Source: Bordetella parapertussis
Lineage (GTDB): Bacteria; Pseudomonadota; Gammaproteobacteria; Burkholderiales; SG8-41
Length of the DNA: 38,995 nucleotides
Direction of reading: 5' to 3'
Assembly (NCBI GenBank): GCA_945862135.1
Contig: CAMAYE010000008.1
Span: forward strand, 1 to 38,995
In this document: positions 8,263 through 17,302 of the stretch, piece after piece
Layout: each line of letters starts with the position of its first letter
Numbering within the stretch: the stretch's first letter is position 1
Translations under genes and position numbers: made by a program
Notes under the pieces: model-generated
The model's database searches: none
What the model was told of the DNA's origin: nothing
Seen by the model: only the letters and a program-made list of their open reading frames with translations

Positions 8263-9672
8263 ATGGCACTGACGATGTTTGAAAAAATCTGGAACAGCCA
8301 CGTGATTCTGGAAAAACCCGATGGCGACGCATTGCTGCACATCGACCGCAATCTGGTGCACGAAGGCTCATTCCATGCCTTCGGTGCGCTGGCCAAGGAA
8401 GGCCGCAAGGTGCGCAAACCCTCACAAAATTTTGCAGTGGCCGACCATTACGTCCCGACCGTCGGCCGCGAGCGCGGCGTCGAAGGCGCGGAAGACGCCG
8501 ATGCACGCCACATGATCCGGTTGCTTGAGGAAAATGCACGCGTGAACGGCATCGCCCATTACGGCATCGACGATGACCGTCAGGGGATCGTGCATGTCAT
8601 CGGCCCCGAACTCGGCATCACCCAGCCGGGGCTGACAATCACCTGCGGCGATTCACATACCTCGACACACGGCGCGCTCGGCGCCTATGCCTTCGGCACC
8701 GGCGCATCCCAGCTGAAACAGATTCTGGCGACACAATGCCTGTGGCTGAAACGACCGAAAACACTGCGCATTGTCGTCGATGGCCAGGTGGCCCCCGGAA
8801 TAACCGGCAAGGATGTAGTGCTGGCAATCATTGCCAAAATCGGTACCGCCGGCGCCACCGGCCATGTCATTGAATTCGCCGGATCGGCCATCCGCGGCCT
8901 CACGGTCGAAGGCCGGCTAACGGTGTGCAATATGGCGATCGAAGCCGGCGGACGCGCCGGCATGATCGCGCCGGACGACAAGGTTTATGAATACCTGCAC
9001 GGCCGCGAGTTCTCACCCAAAGGCGCCGAATGGGATCGCGCATTGACGCAATGGCGCGAGCTGCCCTCCGACGACGGTGCGCGCTTCGACCGCGAAGTGA
9101 CGCTCGACGGCTCGAAACTCGAACCGATGCTGACCTGGGGCACCAGCCCCGAGGAAGCGCTGCCGGTCACCGGCCGCATCCCCGACCCGAAATCGCTGGG
9201 TGACGCCAACCAGCGTGCGCATGCGGAACAGGCGCTGGCCTATATGGACCTCAAACCCGGCATGGCGCTGACCGACATCAAAATCGACCGCGCCTTCATC
9301 GGCAGTTGCACTAACGGCCGCATTGAAGACCTGCGCTCCGCTGCTGCGGTACTGAAAGGCCGCAAGGCGGTCATTCCGGCCTGGGTATCGCCGGGCTCCA
9401 CCGCGCTGAAACGACAGGCCGAGGCCGAGGGCCTGGACAAGGTCTTCCTCGACGCCGGCGTCGAGTGGCGTGCGTCAGGCTGCTCCAGCTGTGCTGCGAT
9501 GAACGGCGACAAGGTGCCGCCGGGCATGCGCAGCGCCTCCACCTCCAACCGCAATTTTGAAGGCCGCCAGGGCAAGGGCGCCCGCACCCACCTGATGAGC
9601 CCGGCGATGACCGCCGCGGCTATTGTCACCGGCCGAGTTACCGACGTACGCACCCTGAAAACGGAAAACTGA
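8263..9672 (+). CDS. leuC: LeuC-type isopropylmalate dehydratase large subunit (4Fe-4S hydratase)
   Basis: The 469-residue protein has all LeuC signatures: TCGDSHTSTHGALGAYAFG, FIGSCTNGRIEDLRSA with the first cluster cysteine, and SGCSSCAAMNGD with the C-x-x-C pair for the 4Fe-4S cluster, then STSNRNFEGRQGKGARTHL. It forms a complex with the small subunit encoded one base downstream. The ATG is preceded by GAGGA. No leuA or leuB is nearby; instead a lyase, MmgE/PrpD and Bug receptors flank it. It may be a catabolic paralogue (alkylmalate or dimethylmaleate hydratase type) rather than the leucine-biosynthetic enzyme; sequence alone does not settle that. Confidence 0.93.
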   Translation: MALTMFEKIWNSHVILEKPDGDALLHIDRNLVHEGSFHAFGALAKEGRKVRKPSQNFAVADHYVPTVGRERGVEGAEDADARHMIRLLEENARVNGIAHYGIDDDRQGIVHVIGPELGITQPGLTITCGDSHTSTHGALGAYAFGTGASQLKQILATQCLWLKRPKTLRIVVDGQVAPGITGKDVVLAIIAKIGTAGATGHVIEFAGSAIRGLTVEGRLTVCNMAIEAGGRAGMIAPDDKVYEYLHGREFSPKGAEWDRALTQWRELPSDDGARFDREVTLDGSKLEPMLTWGTSPEEALPVTGRIPDPKSLGDANQRAHAEQALAYMDLKPGMALTDIKIDRAFIGSCTNGRIEDLRSAAAVLKGRKAVIPAWVSPGSTALKRQAEAEGLDKVFLDAGVEWRASGCSSCAAMNGDKVPPGMRSASTSNRNFEGRQGKGARTHLMSPAMTAAAIVTGRVTDVRTLKTEN

Positions 9673-9673
9673 C

Positions 9674-10288
9674 ATGACCCCGTTCACCACACTGACCGCC
9701 ATCGCCGCTCCGATCGAGATGGCCAACATCGACACCGATCGCGTAATCCCCGTGCGTTTCCTGCGCAAGCTGCGCAACGACAAGGCGGGTTACGACCCAT
9801 ACCTGTTCCATGACATGCGTTTCGACAATGACGGCCGGGAACTGCCGGACTTCGTGCTCAACCAGCCGGCGTACCGCAAGGCCGGCATCCTGGTGGCGGG
9901 CGCGAACTTCGGTTGCGGCTCGTCGCGCGAAGGCGCGGTTTATGCACTGCTCGACTACGGCATCCGCTCGGTGATCGCGCCGTCCTTTGGCGACATCCAT
10001 TACGCCAATGAGCTTCAGAACGGCATGTTGCCGGTGATCCTGCCCGAGGAGATCTGCCGCGGTCTGCGCGACCAGTTGCGCGCCAAACCCGGCGCAACAC
10101 TGACGATCGACCTGCCGAAACAGATCGTGACCGATACCGAGGGCACTGCCCATCCGTTCACCATCGACCCGGTCTACAAGGAACGGCTGCTGAAGGGGCT
10201 GGATGACATCGGGCTGGTTCTTGCAAACACGCCGGCGATCGAGACCTTCGAGCACGATTACCACGCACAAAGACCCTGGCTGGCCTGA
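9674..10288 (+). CDS. leuD: LeuD-type isopropylmalate dehydratase small subunit
   Basis: The 204-residue length equals that of standard LeuD. It has NIDTDRVIPVRFLRKL near the N-terminus, GANFGCGSSREGAVYALLDY (substrate-specificity loop) and APSFGDIHYANELQNGMLPV. It supplies the swivel domain of the heterodimeric hydratase with LeuC, whose stop is one base upstream, so the two are surely cotranslated. The pair ends this part of the + strand cluster; a 64-bp gap precedes corA. Confidence 0.93.
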   Translation: MTPFTTLTAIAAPIEMANIDTDRVIPVRFLRKLRNDKAGYDPYLFHDMRFDNDGRELPDFVLNQPAYRKAGILVAGANFGCGSSREGAVYALLDYGIRSVIAPSFGDIHYANELQNGMLPVILPEEICRGLRDQLRAKPGATLTIDLPKQIVTDTEGTAHPFTIDPVYKERLLKGLDDIGLVLANTPAIETFEHDYHAQRPWLA

Positions 10289-10352
10289 CAAAGCCGGATT
10301 AATGTCCCGGGTATGCAGCGCTGCGCTATGATGCGCGGCGGGAGATTTTGAG

Positions 10353-11318
10353 ATGATCGTCAACAGTGTCGCGTACCGGGACGGAAAAAAAATCGCGGAT
10401 GTCGCTCGCGAGGAAATCCGTACCTATCTTCAGCGCAACGACTGCATCCTGTGGATGGCAGTCCGCGATCCCGAACCCCACGAACTCAAGCAGCTTGAAG
10501 AGGAATTTGACCTTCATCCCCTTGCTGTAGAAGACGCGCATCATGGCCACCAGCGTCCGAAATTCGAGGAATACGGCGACGAACTGTTCATGGTTCTGCA
10601 CATGATCGAACCGGACGGTGATGACCTGCGCGTTGGCGAAGTGGATATTTTTGTCGCCCGCAACTACGTCCTCTCGGTACGCAGCCGCAGCGAACGCAAC
10701 TTTGCCGATGTGCGCGCACGCTGTGAGCGCGAACCCGAACTGCTGCAGTACGGTACCGGTTATATCCTTTATGCCCTGATCGACGCGGTGGTCGATCGCT
10801 ATTTTCCGATCCTGGACGGCCTTGAGACGCAACTGGAAAACATCGAGGACCGCATCTTCGCCGGTACTTCGCCGCGCGCCAATATCGAAGCGCTTTACGG
10901 CATCAAGCAGGATTTGATGACACTTAAACATGCCACTGCGCCGCTGCTGGAATCGCTGAGCAAACTGCACGGAGGACGCGTGCCCCAGTTGTGCAACGGT
11001 CTGGGCGAATATTTCCGTGACGTGTCCGATCATCTGGGTCGCATCAACCAGAACATCGATGCTGCGCGCGAGATGGTCACCACCGCGATTTCGGTCAACC
11101 TGTCGATGATCACGCTACAGGAAAACGAAGTCACCAAACGTCTGGCCGGTTACGCCGCGCTTGTGGCCGTGCCGACACTGATCGCCGGCATCTACGGCAT
11201 GAACTTCGAGTACATGCCGGAGCTGAAATCGGTCTGGGGGTATCCGCTCTCGCTGGCGCTGATGGTCCTCATTGACGGTTACCTGTTCTGGCGCTTCCGC
11301 AAGGCCAAGTGGTTATAA
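10353..11318 (+). CDS. corA: CorA-family magnesium/cobalt transporter
   Basis: A 321-residue protein with the soluble N-terminal domain (AVEDAHHGHQRPKFEEYGD typical of CorA), long helices, and two C-terminal membrane segments. The signature Gly-Met-Asn is at residues 282-284 in IYGMNFEYMPEL between the two membrane helices, forming the pore mouth. The protein works as a pentameric channel for Mg2+ in the inner membrane. The start has GGGAG nine bases upstream. The stop overlaps the start of the next gene by 10 bases, which suggests cotranscription but not related function. Confidence 0.94.
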   Translation: MIVNSVAYRDGKKIADVAREEIRTYLQRNDCILWMAVRDPEPHELKQLEEEFDLHPLAVEDAHHGHQRPKFEEYGDELFMVLHMIEPDGDDLRVGEVDIFVARNYVLSVRSRSERNFADVRARCEREPELLQYGTGYILYALIDAVVDRYFPILDGLETQLENIEDRIFAGTSPRANIEALYGIKQDLMTLKHATAPLLESLSKLHGGRVPQLCNGLGEYFRDVSDHLGRINQNIDAAREMVTTAISVNLSMITLQENEVTKRLAGYAALVAVPTLIAGIYGMNFEYMPELKSVWGYPLSLALMVLIDGYLFWRFRKAKWL

Positions 11319-12562
11319 CCGCCCCTGCGGCGGTCGTGATCGGCGGCGGACCTGCCGGCCTGATGGCCGCGGAAGTGCTGCTGGGCGGCGGTATGTCCGT
11401 CGATCTTTACGATGCGATGCCTTCGGTTGGCCGCAAATTCCTGCTCGCCGGCAAAGGCGGCCTGAACATCACTCACGCCGAGCCGCAGCAAAAATTCCTG
11501 CGCCGGTATGGTTCGCGCGATCGAAGGCTTGAACCGATGCTGAATACCTTCGGCGCCACGCAGTTGCGCGACTGGGTACACGGTCTCGGTGTTGAAACCT
11601 TCGTCGGCAGTTCGCAACGCGTATTCCCCAAGGAAATGAAGGCTGCGCCGCTGCTGCGCGCGTGGCTGCACCGCTTGCGCGCCGCGGGACTGCGGATCCA
11701 CGCGCGGCATCGGTGGACCGGCTGGGACGCGGACGGTACCTTGCTTTTCTCAACGCCGCAGGGCGAAACCGCGCTCACTGCAAGCTGCACCATACTCGCA
11801 CTGGGTGGCGGCAGCTGGCGACGACTCGGCTCCGACGGCGCCTGGGTGCCGTTGCTGGAAGCGCGCGGCATCACGATCGCATCGTTAAGGCCCGCAAATT
11901 GCGGTTTCGAAGTGTCATGGAGCACACATCTGCGGGAGCGTTACGCCGGGCATCCGGTGAAAGCCGTTGTCGCGTCAGTGACGGACGCGAACGGAGCGAT
12001 CCATCAGCGCAATGGCGAATTCGTGGTCAGTGACTATGGCGTCGAAGGCAGCCTGATTTACACCTTGTCAGCGCCGTTGCGCGACACCATCGCTGCACAG
12101 GGCCACGCAACCCTTTATCTCGATCTGCTGCCGGATCATGACGCAGCGCGGGTCATGACCGAAGTCTCGCATCCGCGCGGATCGCGCTCGCTGACCACCC
12201 ATCTACAAAGCCGGCTCGGACTCAAAGGCATCAAGGCCGGCTTGCTGCGCGAAGCCCTGACTGCCGAAGCGATGCACGACCCACAACAACTCGCCGCGAC
12301 CATCAAGGCACTGCCGCTGAAACTGGCTGCGACGCGACCACTGGATGAAGCCATCAGCAGTGCCGGCGGCGTGCCGTTCGAAGCGCTCGATGAGCAATTG
12401 ATGCTCAAGGCAATGCCTGGCGTGTTCTGCGCCGGGGAAATGCTCGACTGGGAAGCACCGACCGGGGGTTATCTGCTGACCGCATGTTTTGCTACAGGTC
12501 GTGCCGCGGGAGCGGGTGCTCTGACGTGGCTTCAACGGCAATCCAATGCGCAAGCCGTTTAG
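11309..12562 (+). CDS. HI0933/BaiN-like FAD-dependent flavoprotein
   Basis: GTG 11309 begins 417 residues that start with an FAD-binding GGGPAGLMAAEVLL motif. The family signatures GKGGLNITHAEP, ILALGGGSWRRLGSDG and the C-terminal GVFCAGEMLDWEAPTGGYLL all point to the HI0933-like NAD(P)/FAD-dependent oxidoreductases (TIGR03862-type branch). Members are cytoplasmic flavoproteins, mostly of unknown substrate. The gene overlaps the corA stop by 10 bases and its own stop overlaps the convergent deaminase stop by 4 bases, so there is no room for a terminator on either side. Confidence 0.88.
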   Translation: MVITAPAAVVIGGGPAGLMAAEVLLGGGMSVDLYDAMPSVGRKFLLAGKGGLNITHAEPQQKFLRRYGSRDRRLEPMLNTFGATQLRDWVHGLGVETFVGSSQRVFPKEMKAAPLLRAWLHRLRAAGLRIHARHRWTGWDADGTLLFSTPQGETALTASCTILALGGGSWRRLGSDGAWVPLLEARGITIASLRPANCGFEVSWSTHLRERYAGHPVKAVVASVTDANGAIHQRNGEFVVSDYGVEGSLIYTLSAPLRDTIAAQGHATLYLDLLPDHDAARVMTEVSHPRGSRSLTTHLQSRLGLKGIKAGLLREALTAEAMHDPQQLAATIKALPLKLAATRPLDEAISSAGGVPFEALDEQLMLKAMPGVFCAGEMLDWEAPTGGYLLTACFATGRAAGAGALTWLQRQSNAQAV

Positions 12563-12996
12563 ACGCCGATATCCTCGTTCCAAAGATCGGGCTTGGCGGC
12601 AATAAATTCGCGCATCAACGCGAAGCAGGTTTCATCCTGCAATACCTCCACAGTAACGCCGCGCGACCGAAGCAGCAGCTCTTCCCCCATGAACGTGCGG
12701 TTCTCGCCGACGACCACCCGGAGAATGCCGTAGAGCAAAATGGCGCCGCTGCACATCGCACAGGGTGACAGCGTGGTGTAGAGCACGGATTCGCGGTAAA
12801 CGGTGGCAGGCTGGCGGCCGGCATTTTCAAAAGCGTCCATCTCGCCGTGAAGAATTGCGCTGCCCTGCTGCACCCGCCGGTTATGTCCACGGCCGATGAT
12901 GCGACCCTGGTGCACGATCACTGAGCCGATGGGAATGCCGCCTTCTGCCAATCCGCACTGTGCTTCAGCGATCGCTGCCTGCAGGTATGGATCCAC
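12559..12996 (-). CDS. Yeast-type cytosine deaminase (zinc deaminase fold)
   Basis: The 145-residue protein closely resembles fungal cytosine deaminase (Fcy1) by eye: EGGIPIGSVIVHQG, GRGHNRRVQQGSAILHGEMD, ESVLYTTLSPCAMCSGAI, LYGILRVVVGEN and a C-terminal DLWNEDIGV. HGE supplies the zinc His and the catalytic Glu, and PCAMC the two zinc cysteines. The reaction would be cytosine to uracil plus ammonia; isocytosine or other pyrimidine and guanidine-like compounds are possible. Most bacteria instead use the unrelated CodA amidohydrolase. Start is GTG 12996; the gene follows dapE by 38 bp on the same strand. Confidence 0.78.
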   Translation of the reverse strand: MDPYLQAAIAEAQCGLAEGGIPIGSVIVHQGRIIGRGHNRRVQQGSAILHGEMDAFENAGRQPATVYRESVLYTTLSPCAMCSGAILLYGILRVVVGENRTFMGEELLLRSRGVTVEVLQDETCFALMREFIAAKPDLWNEDIGV

Positions 12997-13034
12997 GGGG
13001 ATTTTTGCGCGGGTCTGGGCCGATCGACTGAGGC

Positions 13035-14183
13035 TTATGGTTTCCCGGCCAGCAGGATGTCCAGGATGCGCCGGTAGATTTTCTGCAGCGGCTCAACTTC
13101 GACCACCGGCAGGCATTCATTGACCTTGTGGATGGTCGCATTGGTCGGCCCGAATTCGATGACCTGCGGGCAGATGTCGGCGATGAAACGGCCGTCCGAC
13201 GTGCCGCCGGTGGTCGACAGTTCGGTATCGACGCCGGTAACTTCCTTGATCGCTTTGGTCACGACATCGACCAGATCGCCGCGCGCCGTCAGGAAGGGCC
13301 GGCCATCCTGCCGCCATTCGAGGTCGTACTTCAAATCATGTTTGTCGAGAATGCCGTGCACCTGTGTCTGCAACGATTCAACGGTGCTGGCGGTGGAGAA
13401 GCGGAAATTGAACTGTACGCGCGCGCTGCCGGGGATCACATTGTTGGCGCCGGTGCCGGCGGTGAAATTCGAGATCTGCCAGGTGGTCGGCGGAAAATAT
13501 TCATTGCCGCGGTCCCACTCGGTGCTGGCGAGTTCGGCAATCGCCGGGGCAACTTCATGAATCGGGTTGCGCGCCATGTGTGGATACGCGACATGCCCTT
13601 GTATGCCATTGACGGTGAGGATGCCGGTGAGCGAACCGCGGCGGCCGTTTTTGATCATGTCGCCGAGTTGTTTGACCGAGGTCGGTTCGCCGACGATGCA
13701 GTAGTCGAGCTTCTCGCCGCGCTTCGCCAGCGCCTCCACCACTTTCACGGTGCCGTCGGTGGCCGGGCCTTCTTCATCAGATGTGAACATCACCGCCAGC
13801 GAGCCCGGATGATCAGGGTTGGCTTTGACGAATTCGCGGATTGCCACCACAAACGCGGCAATCGAGGTTTTCATGTCGGAGGCGCCGCGACCGTAAAGGA
13901 TGCCGTCCTTGATGGTCGGCGTGAACGGGTCGATGCCCCAGTTCTCGACGGGCCCGGTGGGCACCACATCTGTATGTCCGGCAAAACAGATCAACGGTGC
14001 TGCACGGCCGCGCCGCGCCCACAGGTTGGTGGTTCCGTTGCTGGCGATGATTTCGCATACGAAACCCAGAGGCTCCAGTTCGGCAATGACCAGTTCCAGA
14101 CAACCGGCGTCATCCGGCGAGACCGAAGGCCGCGCGATCAGTTGCTTTGTGAGTTCAAGGGTATTGATGTCGCTACTTTCCAT
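13035..14183 (-). CDS. dapE: Succinyl-diaminopimelate desuccinylase
   Basis: ATG 14183 gives 382 residues, the usual DapE length; the frame continues upstream but those residues are not family-like. Metal-binding motifs are in place: [40 protein letters not shown] and the C-terminal [14 protein letters not shown]. The enzyme removes succinate from N-succinyl-LL-diaminopimelate in lysine and peptidoglycan synthesis, using two zinc ions. The 99-bp region to the next, divergent gene must hold promoters for both directions. This is a housekeeping gene inside an otherwise catabolic stretch. Confidence 0.95.
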   Translation of the reverse strand: MESSDINTLELTKQLIARPSVSPDDAGCLELVIAELEPLGFVCEIIASNGTTNLWARRGRAAPLICFAGHTDVVPTGPVENWGIDPFTPTIKDGILYGRGASDMKTSIAAFVVAIREFVKANPDHPGSLAVMFTSDEEGPATDGTVKVVEALAKRGEKLDYCIVGEPTSVKQLGDMIKNGRRGSLTGILTVNGIQGHVAYPHMARNPIHEVAPAIAELASTEWDRGNEYFPPTTWQISNFTAGTGANNVIPGSARVQFNFRFSTASTVESLQTQVHGILDKHDLKYDLEWRQDGRPFLTARGDLVDVVTKAIKEVTGVDTELSTTGGTSDGRFIADICPQVIEFGPTNATIHKVNECLPVVEVEPLQKIYRRILDILLAGKP

Positions 14184-14282
14184 TGAATGGACTTCCAAGG
14201 CTGTGGTGTGTGCTTCTGCGTCGCATGTTAACAAAGTGCAGGTAAAATCTCGCCTCTTCCCCTCGCCTGATTACGGTTTTTC

Positions 14283-15281
14283 ATGACCACATTGCTGGTT
14301 TCACATCGCCTGCACGCTGAACGTGGCGCCGACCTCGCGGCCCAGGCGCAACGACTAAGCATTGAGCTGGAACTCGTTGTGTTGCCGGCCGATCCGGAAG
14401 CGCGATTGAGTGACACCGATTGCGCACGCCTTGATCTGGCGTTTTTTTCAGCTGACGTGTTTCCGAAATTTTCACGGCAGTTCTTTTCGACGGTACGCAA
14501 GGCGCCCGGGCTGAAATGGCTGCATGTGTTCAACGCCGGGGTCGATCACCCGATCTATAGCGAAATGCTGCAACGGGGCGTGCGGCTGACCACCTCCGCC
14601 GGCACTACTGCCGTGCCCATTGCTCAGACAGCGATCGCCGGTCTACTGATGCTGGCGCGCAATTTTCCACGCTGGCTCGATGCGCAGCGTGAGCGGCGCT
14701 GGGATCCGGCGCGTCCGCCGCATTTCCCGCGCGATCTGGTTGGACAGACGGTACTGATTTTCGGACTGGGCAGCATCGGTTCAGAAATTGCCCGGCTCGC
14801 CCGAGCGCTGGGCCTGAAGGTGATCGGCATACGCCGCAGTCCGCAAAAACCCGGTGATCCGGTGGATGAAATGCACCCGCCGCAGAAACTGCCGGATCTC
14901 CTGCCGCGCGTCGACTGGCTGGTCATCGCCAGCCCGCTGACGACTGAAACCCGTGGCATGATCAATGCGGATCTACTGGCCCGGTTACCGCCCGGGGCGC
15001 ATATCATCAACATCGGTCGTGGTGAAATCATCGACGAAGCAGCCATGATCGAAGCGCTGCGCAGTGACCACCTCGGTGGCGCCTATCTAGACGTTTTCGA
15101 AAAAGAGCCGCTGCCGGCAGAATCCCCGCTATGGGATCTGCCCAAAGTGATCATTTCACCGCACAATTCGGCTGCGGCATCAGGCAACGATGAACGCGTT
15201 TATCAGTTGTTCGTCGCCAATTTGGGGCGCTGGAAGAGTAAGCAAGCACTCGCAAATGAAGTGCGCAACGCCTCAACATAA
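14283..15281 (+). CDS. D-2-hydroxyacid dehydrogenase (GhrA/glyoxylate-reductase type)
   Basis: The 332 residues contain the Rossmann motif IFGLGSIGSEIARLARALG followed by GIRRSP, where basic residues after the second strand suggest NADPH preference. The catalytic trio of the family is visible: Arg in INIGRGEIIDE, Glu in YLDVFEKEPLP and His in VIISPHNSA. It reduces a 2-oxoacid to the D-hydroxyacid or the reverse, in the cytoplasm. It is the first gene of a + strand set and is followed 18 bp later by a Bug receptor, consistent with hydroxyacid uptake and oxidation. The substrate is not determinable here. Confidence 0.9.
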   Translation: MTTLLVSHRLHAERGADLAAQAQRLSIELELVVLPADPEARLSDTDCARLDLAFFSADVFPKFSRQFFSTVRKAPGLKWLHVFNAGVDHPIYSEMLQRGVRLTTSAGTTAVPIAQTAIAGLLMLARNFPRWLDAQRERRWDPARPPHFPRDLVGQTVLIFGLGSIGSEIARLARALGLKVIGIRRSPQKPGDPVDEMHPPQKLPDLLPRVDWLVIASPLTTETRGMINADLLARLPPGAHIINIGRGEIIDEAAMIEALRSDHLGGAYLDVFEKEPLPAESPLWDLPKVIISPHNSAAASGNDERVYQLFVANLGRWKSKQALANEVRNAST

Positions 15282-15299
15282 TGATAACCAGGAGGAATT

Positions 15300-16268
15300 A
15301 TGAATAAAATCAATTGCTTAGCTTGTGCCGCCGCTTTGGTACTGGCTGCTCAGCCCGTTCTCGCACAGCAAAACTGGCCAACGCGCACGGTGCGCATCAT
15401 CGTGCCCTACGCTGCGGGCGGCAACACCGATTACACCGCGCGCACCGTCGCAGCCAAAGTCTCTGAAATGTGGGGCCAGCAGGTCGTGGTCGATAACCGC
15501 CCCGGCGGCGGCACCAACATCGGCTCGGAACTTGCCGCCACCGCCGCACCCGATGGTTACACCTTGTTCATGGGCGGCGCCTCCAACGCGATCAACATGA
15601 CGCTGTATTCGAGGCCGCCTTACAACACCGCACGCGATTTTCAACCAGTGGTGTGGTGCGTGCAGGGCGCAGCGCTGCTCGCAGCTCATCCCTCGCTGCC
15701 CGCCAAGAATGCCAAGGAGCTGATCGCTCTGGCCAAGTCACGACCTGGCCAGCTCAACTACGGTCACGCCGGTTTAGGCAGCTCCAACCACATGGCCGGT
15801 GAACTGCTGAAGTACCTGACCGGCATCAACATCGTACATGTGCCGTACAAGGGCAACGCGCCATCGATCACTGACGCCATCTCGGGTAACGTCGAGATGG
15901 TGTTCAGCGGCGTGCCGGCACTGGTGCCGCATATCAAGTCGGGCCGCCTGCGCGCGATTGCCCTCAGCAGCCTGCAGCGTTTTCCCGCAGTGCCCGAGGT
16001 GCCGACCTTCGACGAATCCGGAGTCAAAGGCTACGAGGCGAGTAACTGGTTCGGCCTGATGGCGCCGAGCAAGGTATCGAAAGACATCGTCAACAAGATC
16101 AACGCCGATTCCAACAAGGCGCTGGCAATGAAGGACGTACGCGAGAAATTCGATCGCGACGGCCTGATCACCAAAGGCGGCTCAACCGAGGACTTCGGCA
16201 AGTTCATTCGAGCCGAGACTGAAAAATACGCCAACGTCATCAAAAAAGCCGGCATCCCGCAGCTTTAA
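15300..16268 (+). CDS. Bug/TctC-family periplasmic receptor (third)
   Basis: ATG 15300 follows a strong GGAGGA (15291-15296). The 322 residues have a signal peptide ending VLAQQ and the full motif series: TVRIIVPYAAGGNTDYTA, VVVDNRPGGGTNIG, APDGYTLFMGG, NIVHVPYKGNAPSITDAI. It sits between the hydroxyacid dehydrogenase and another Bug gene, forming a run of two receptors in tandem. It should bind a carboxylate in the periplasm. Confidence 0.93.
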   Translation: MNKINCLACAAALVLAAQPVLAQQNWPTRTVRIIVPYAAGGNTDYTARTVAAKVSEMWGQQVVVDNRPGGGTNIGSELAATAAPDGYTLFMGGASNAINMTLYSRPPYNTARDFQPVVWCVQGAALLAAHPSLPAKNAKELIALAKSRPGQLNYGHAGLGSSNHMAGELLKYLTGINIVHVPYKGNAPSITDAISGNVEMVFSGVPALVPHIKSGRLRAIALSSLQRFPAVPEVPTFDESGVKGYEASNWFGLMAPSKVSKDIVNKINADSNKALAMKDVREKFDRDGLITKGGSTEDFGKFIRAETEKYANVIKKAGIPQL

Positions 16269-16291
16269 TTAGACCATTTCAGGAGATCTCC

Positions 16292-17275
16292 ATGATCATG
16301 AAACAACTGGTATCCGCTGTTGCCGTAACCTTGGCCTTTGCACTGCCCGCGCAGGCCCAGCAAGCCTGGTCGCCCAGTCGCAATGTCGAAATCGTCGTCG
16401 GCTCCGCCCCAGGCGGCAGCAATGACAAAACCGCACGCGCTGTCGAAAAAGCCATTGTCGAAGCCAAACTGATCCCGACTTCACTGAGTGTGGTCAATCG
16501 CCCCGGCGGCGGCAGTTCAATTGCCTTCAACTATGTGAGCCAGAAAAAGGGCGACGCCCATACCCTGCTGATCGGCACCACCGCGCTGCTCACCAACCAC
16601 ATCGTCGGCACCAGCCCGCTGAGCTATCAGGACTTCACGCCGATCGCCTCGCTGTTCAACGATTACGTGGTGTTTGCAGTCAATGCCAACTCGCCGATCA
16701 AGACCGGCAAGGACCTGATCGCGAAGCTGAAGGAAAATCCTGCTTCGGTATCCATCGGTTTCGCGACTACGCTCGGCAGCCACAACCACATCGCAGCAGG
16801 ATTGCTCGCCAAGAGCGTCGGGGTCAACGCGCGCAATCTCAAAGCCATCGCGTTCAAAGGTTCCGCCGAAGCGGTTACCCAGGTACTCGGCGGTCATATC
16901 GACATGGTGACCACCGCCGCGGGCAATGTAGCCTCGCACCTAGCAGAAGGCAGATTGCGTGTCATCGGCGTGTCTTCCGCGAAACGTTTCCCCGGCGCAT
17001 TCGCCAACGTGCCGACCTGGAAAGAACAGGGTGCGAATCTGGTCTACGGCGGCTGGCGCGCAATCATGGCGCCGAAGGACATCACGCCAGCGCAGATCGC
17101 TTACTGGGAGGGCGTGCTGCGCAAGGTCACATCGACACCCGAATGGAAAGCAGACCTCGACAAAAACTACTGGTCGGATGACTTCGTGACCAGCGCGCAA
17201 TTCTCCAAAGACATCGCCAAGGACTACGCGGATATCAAAGCCGTGCTCGTCGACATCGGCCTCGCCAAACAATAA
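16292..17275 (+). CDS. Divergent Bug/TctC-family periplasmic receptor (fourth)
   Basis: The 327-residue protein has a signal peptide (TLAFALPAQAQQ) and the general Bug layout, but its ligand-loop motifs differ from the other five: VVGSAPGGSNDKTAR rather than VPYAPGGxxD, SVVNRPGGGSS rather than VVDNRPG, and AIAFKGSAEAVTQVLGG where others have HVPYKG. A typical C-terminal lobe (PKDITPAQIAYWEGVLRKV) follows. These changes put it nearer the TctC-proper branch, so it may bind a different ligand class. AGGAGA lies in front of the start. It is 23 bp after the third receptor. Confidence 0.88.
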   Translation: MIMKQLVSAVAVTLAFALPAQAQQAWSPSRNVEIVVGSAPGGSNDKTARAVEKAIVEAKLIPTSLSVVNRPGGGSSIAFNYVSQKKGDAHTLLIGTTALLTNHIVGTSPLSYQDFTPIASLFNDYVVFAVNANSPIKTGKDLIAKLKENPASVSIGFATTLGSHNHIAAGLLAKSVGVNARNLKAIAFKGSAEAVTQVLGGHIDMVTTAAGNVASHLAEGRLRVIGVSSAKRFPGAFANVPTWKEQGANLVYGGWRAIMAPKDITPAQIAYWEGVLRKVTSTPEWKADLDKNYWSDDFVTSAQFSKDIAKDYADIKAVLVDIGLAKQ

Positions 17276-17302
17276 TCAGCCTTCTGCCAGGAGCAACAAG
17301 CC

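Noticed and set aside
10289-10352. TATGAT at 10327 as -10 box of corA
   Set aside because: No acceptable -35 at the right distance, so a promoter could not be supported.
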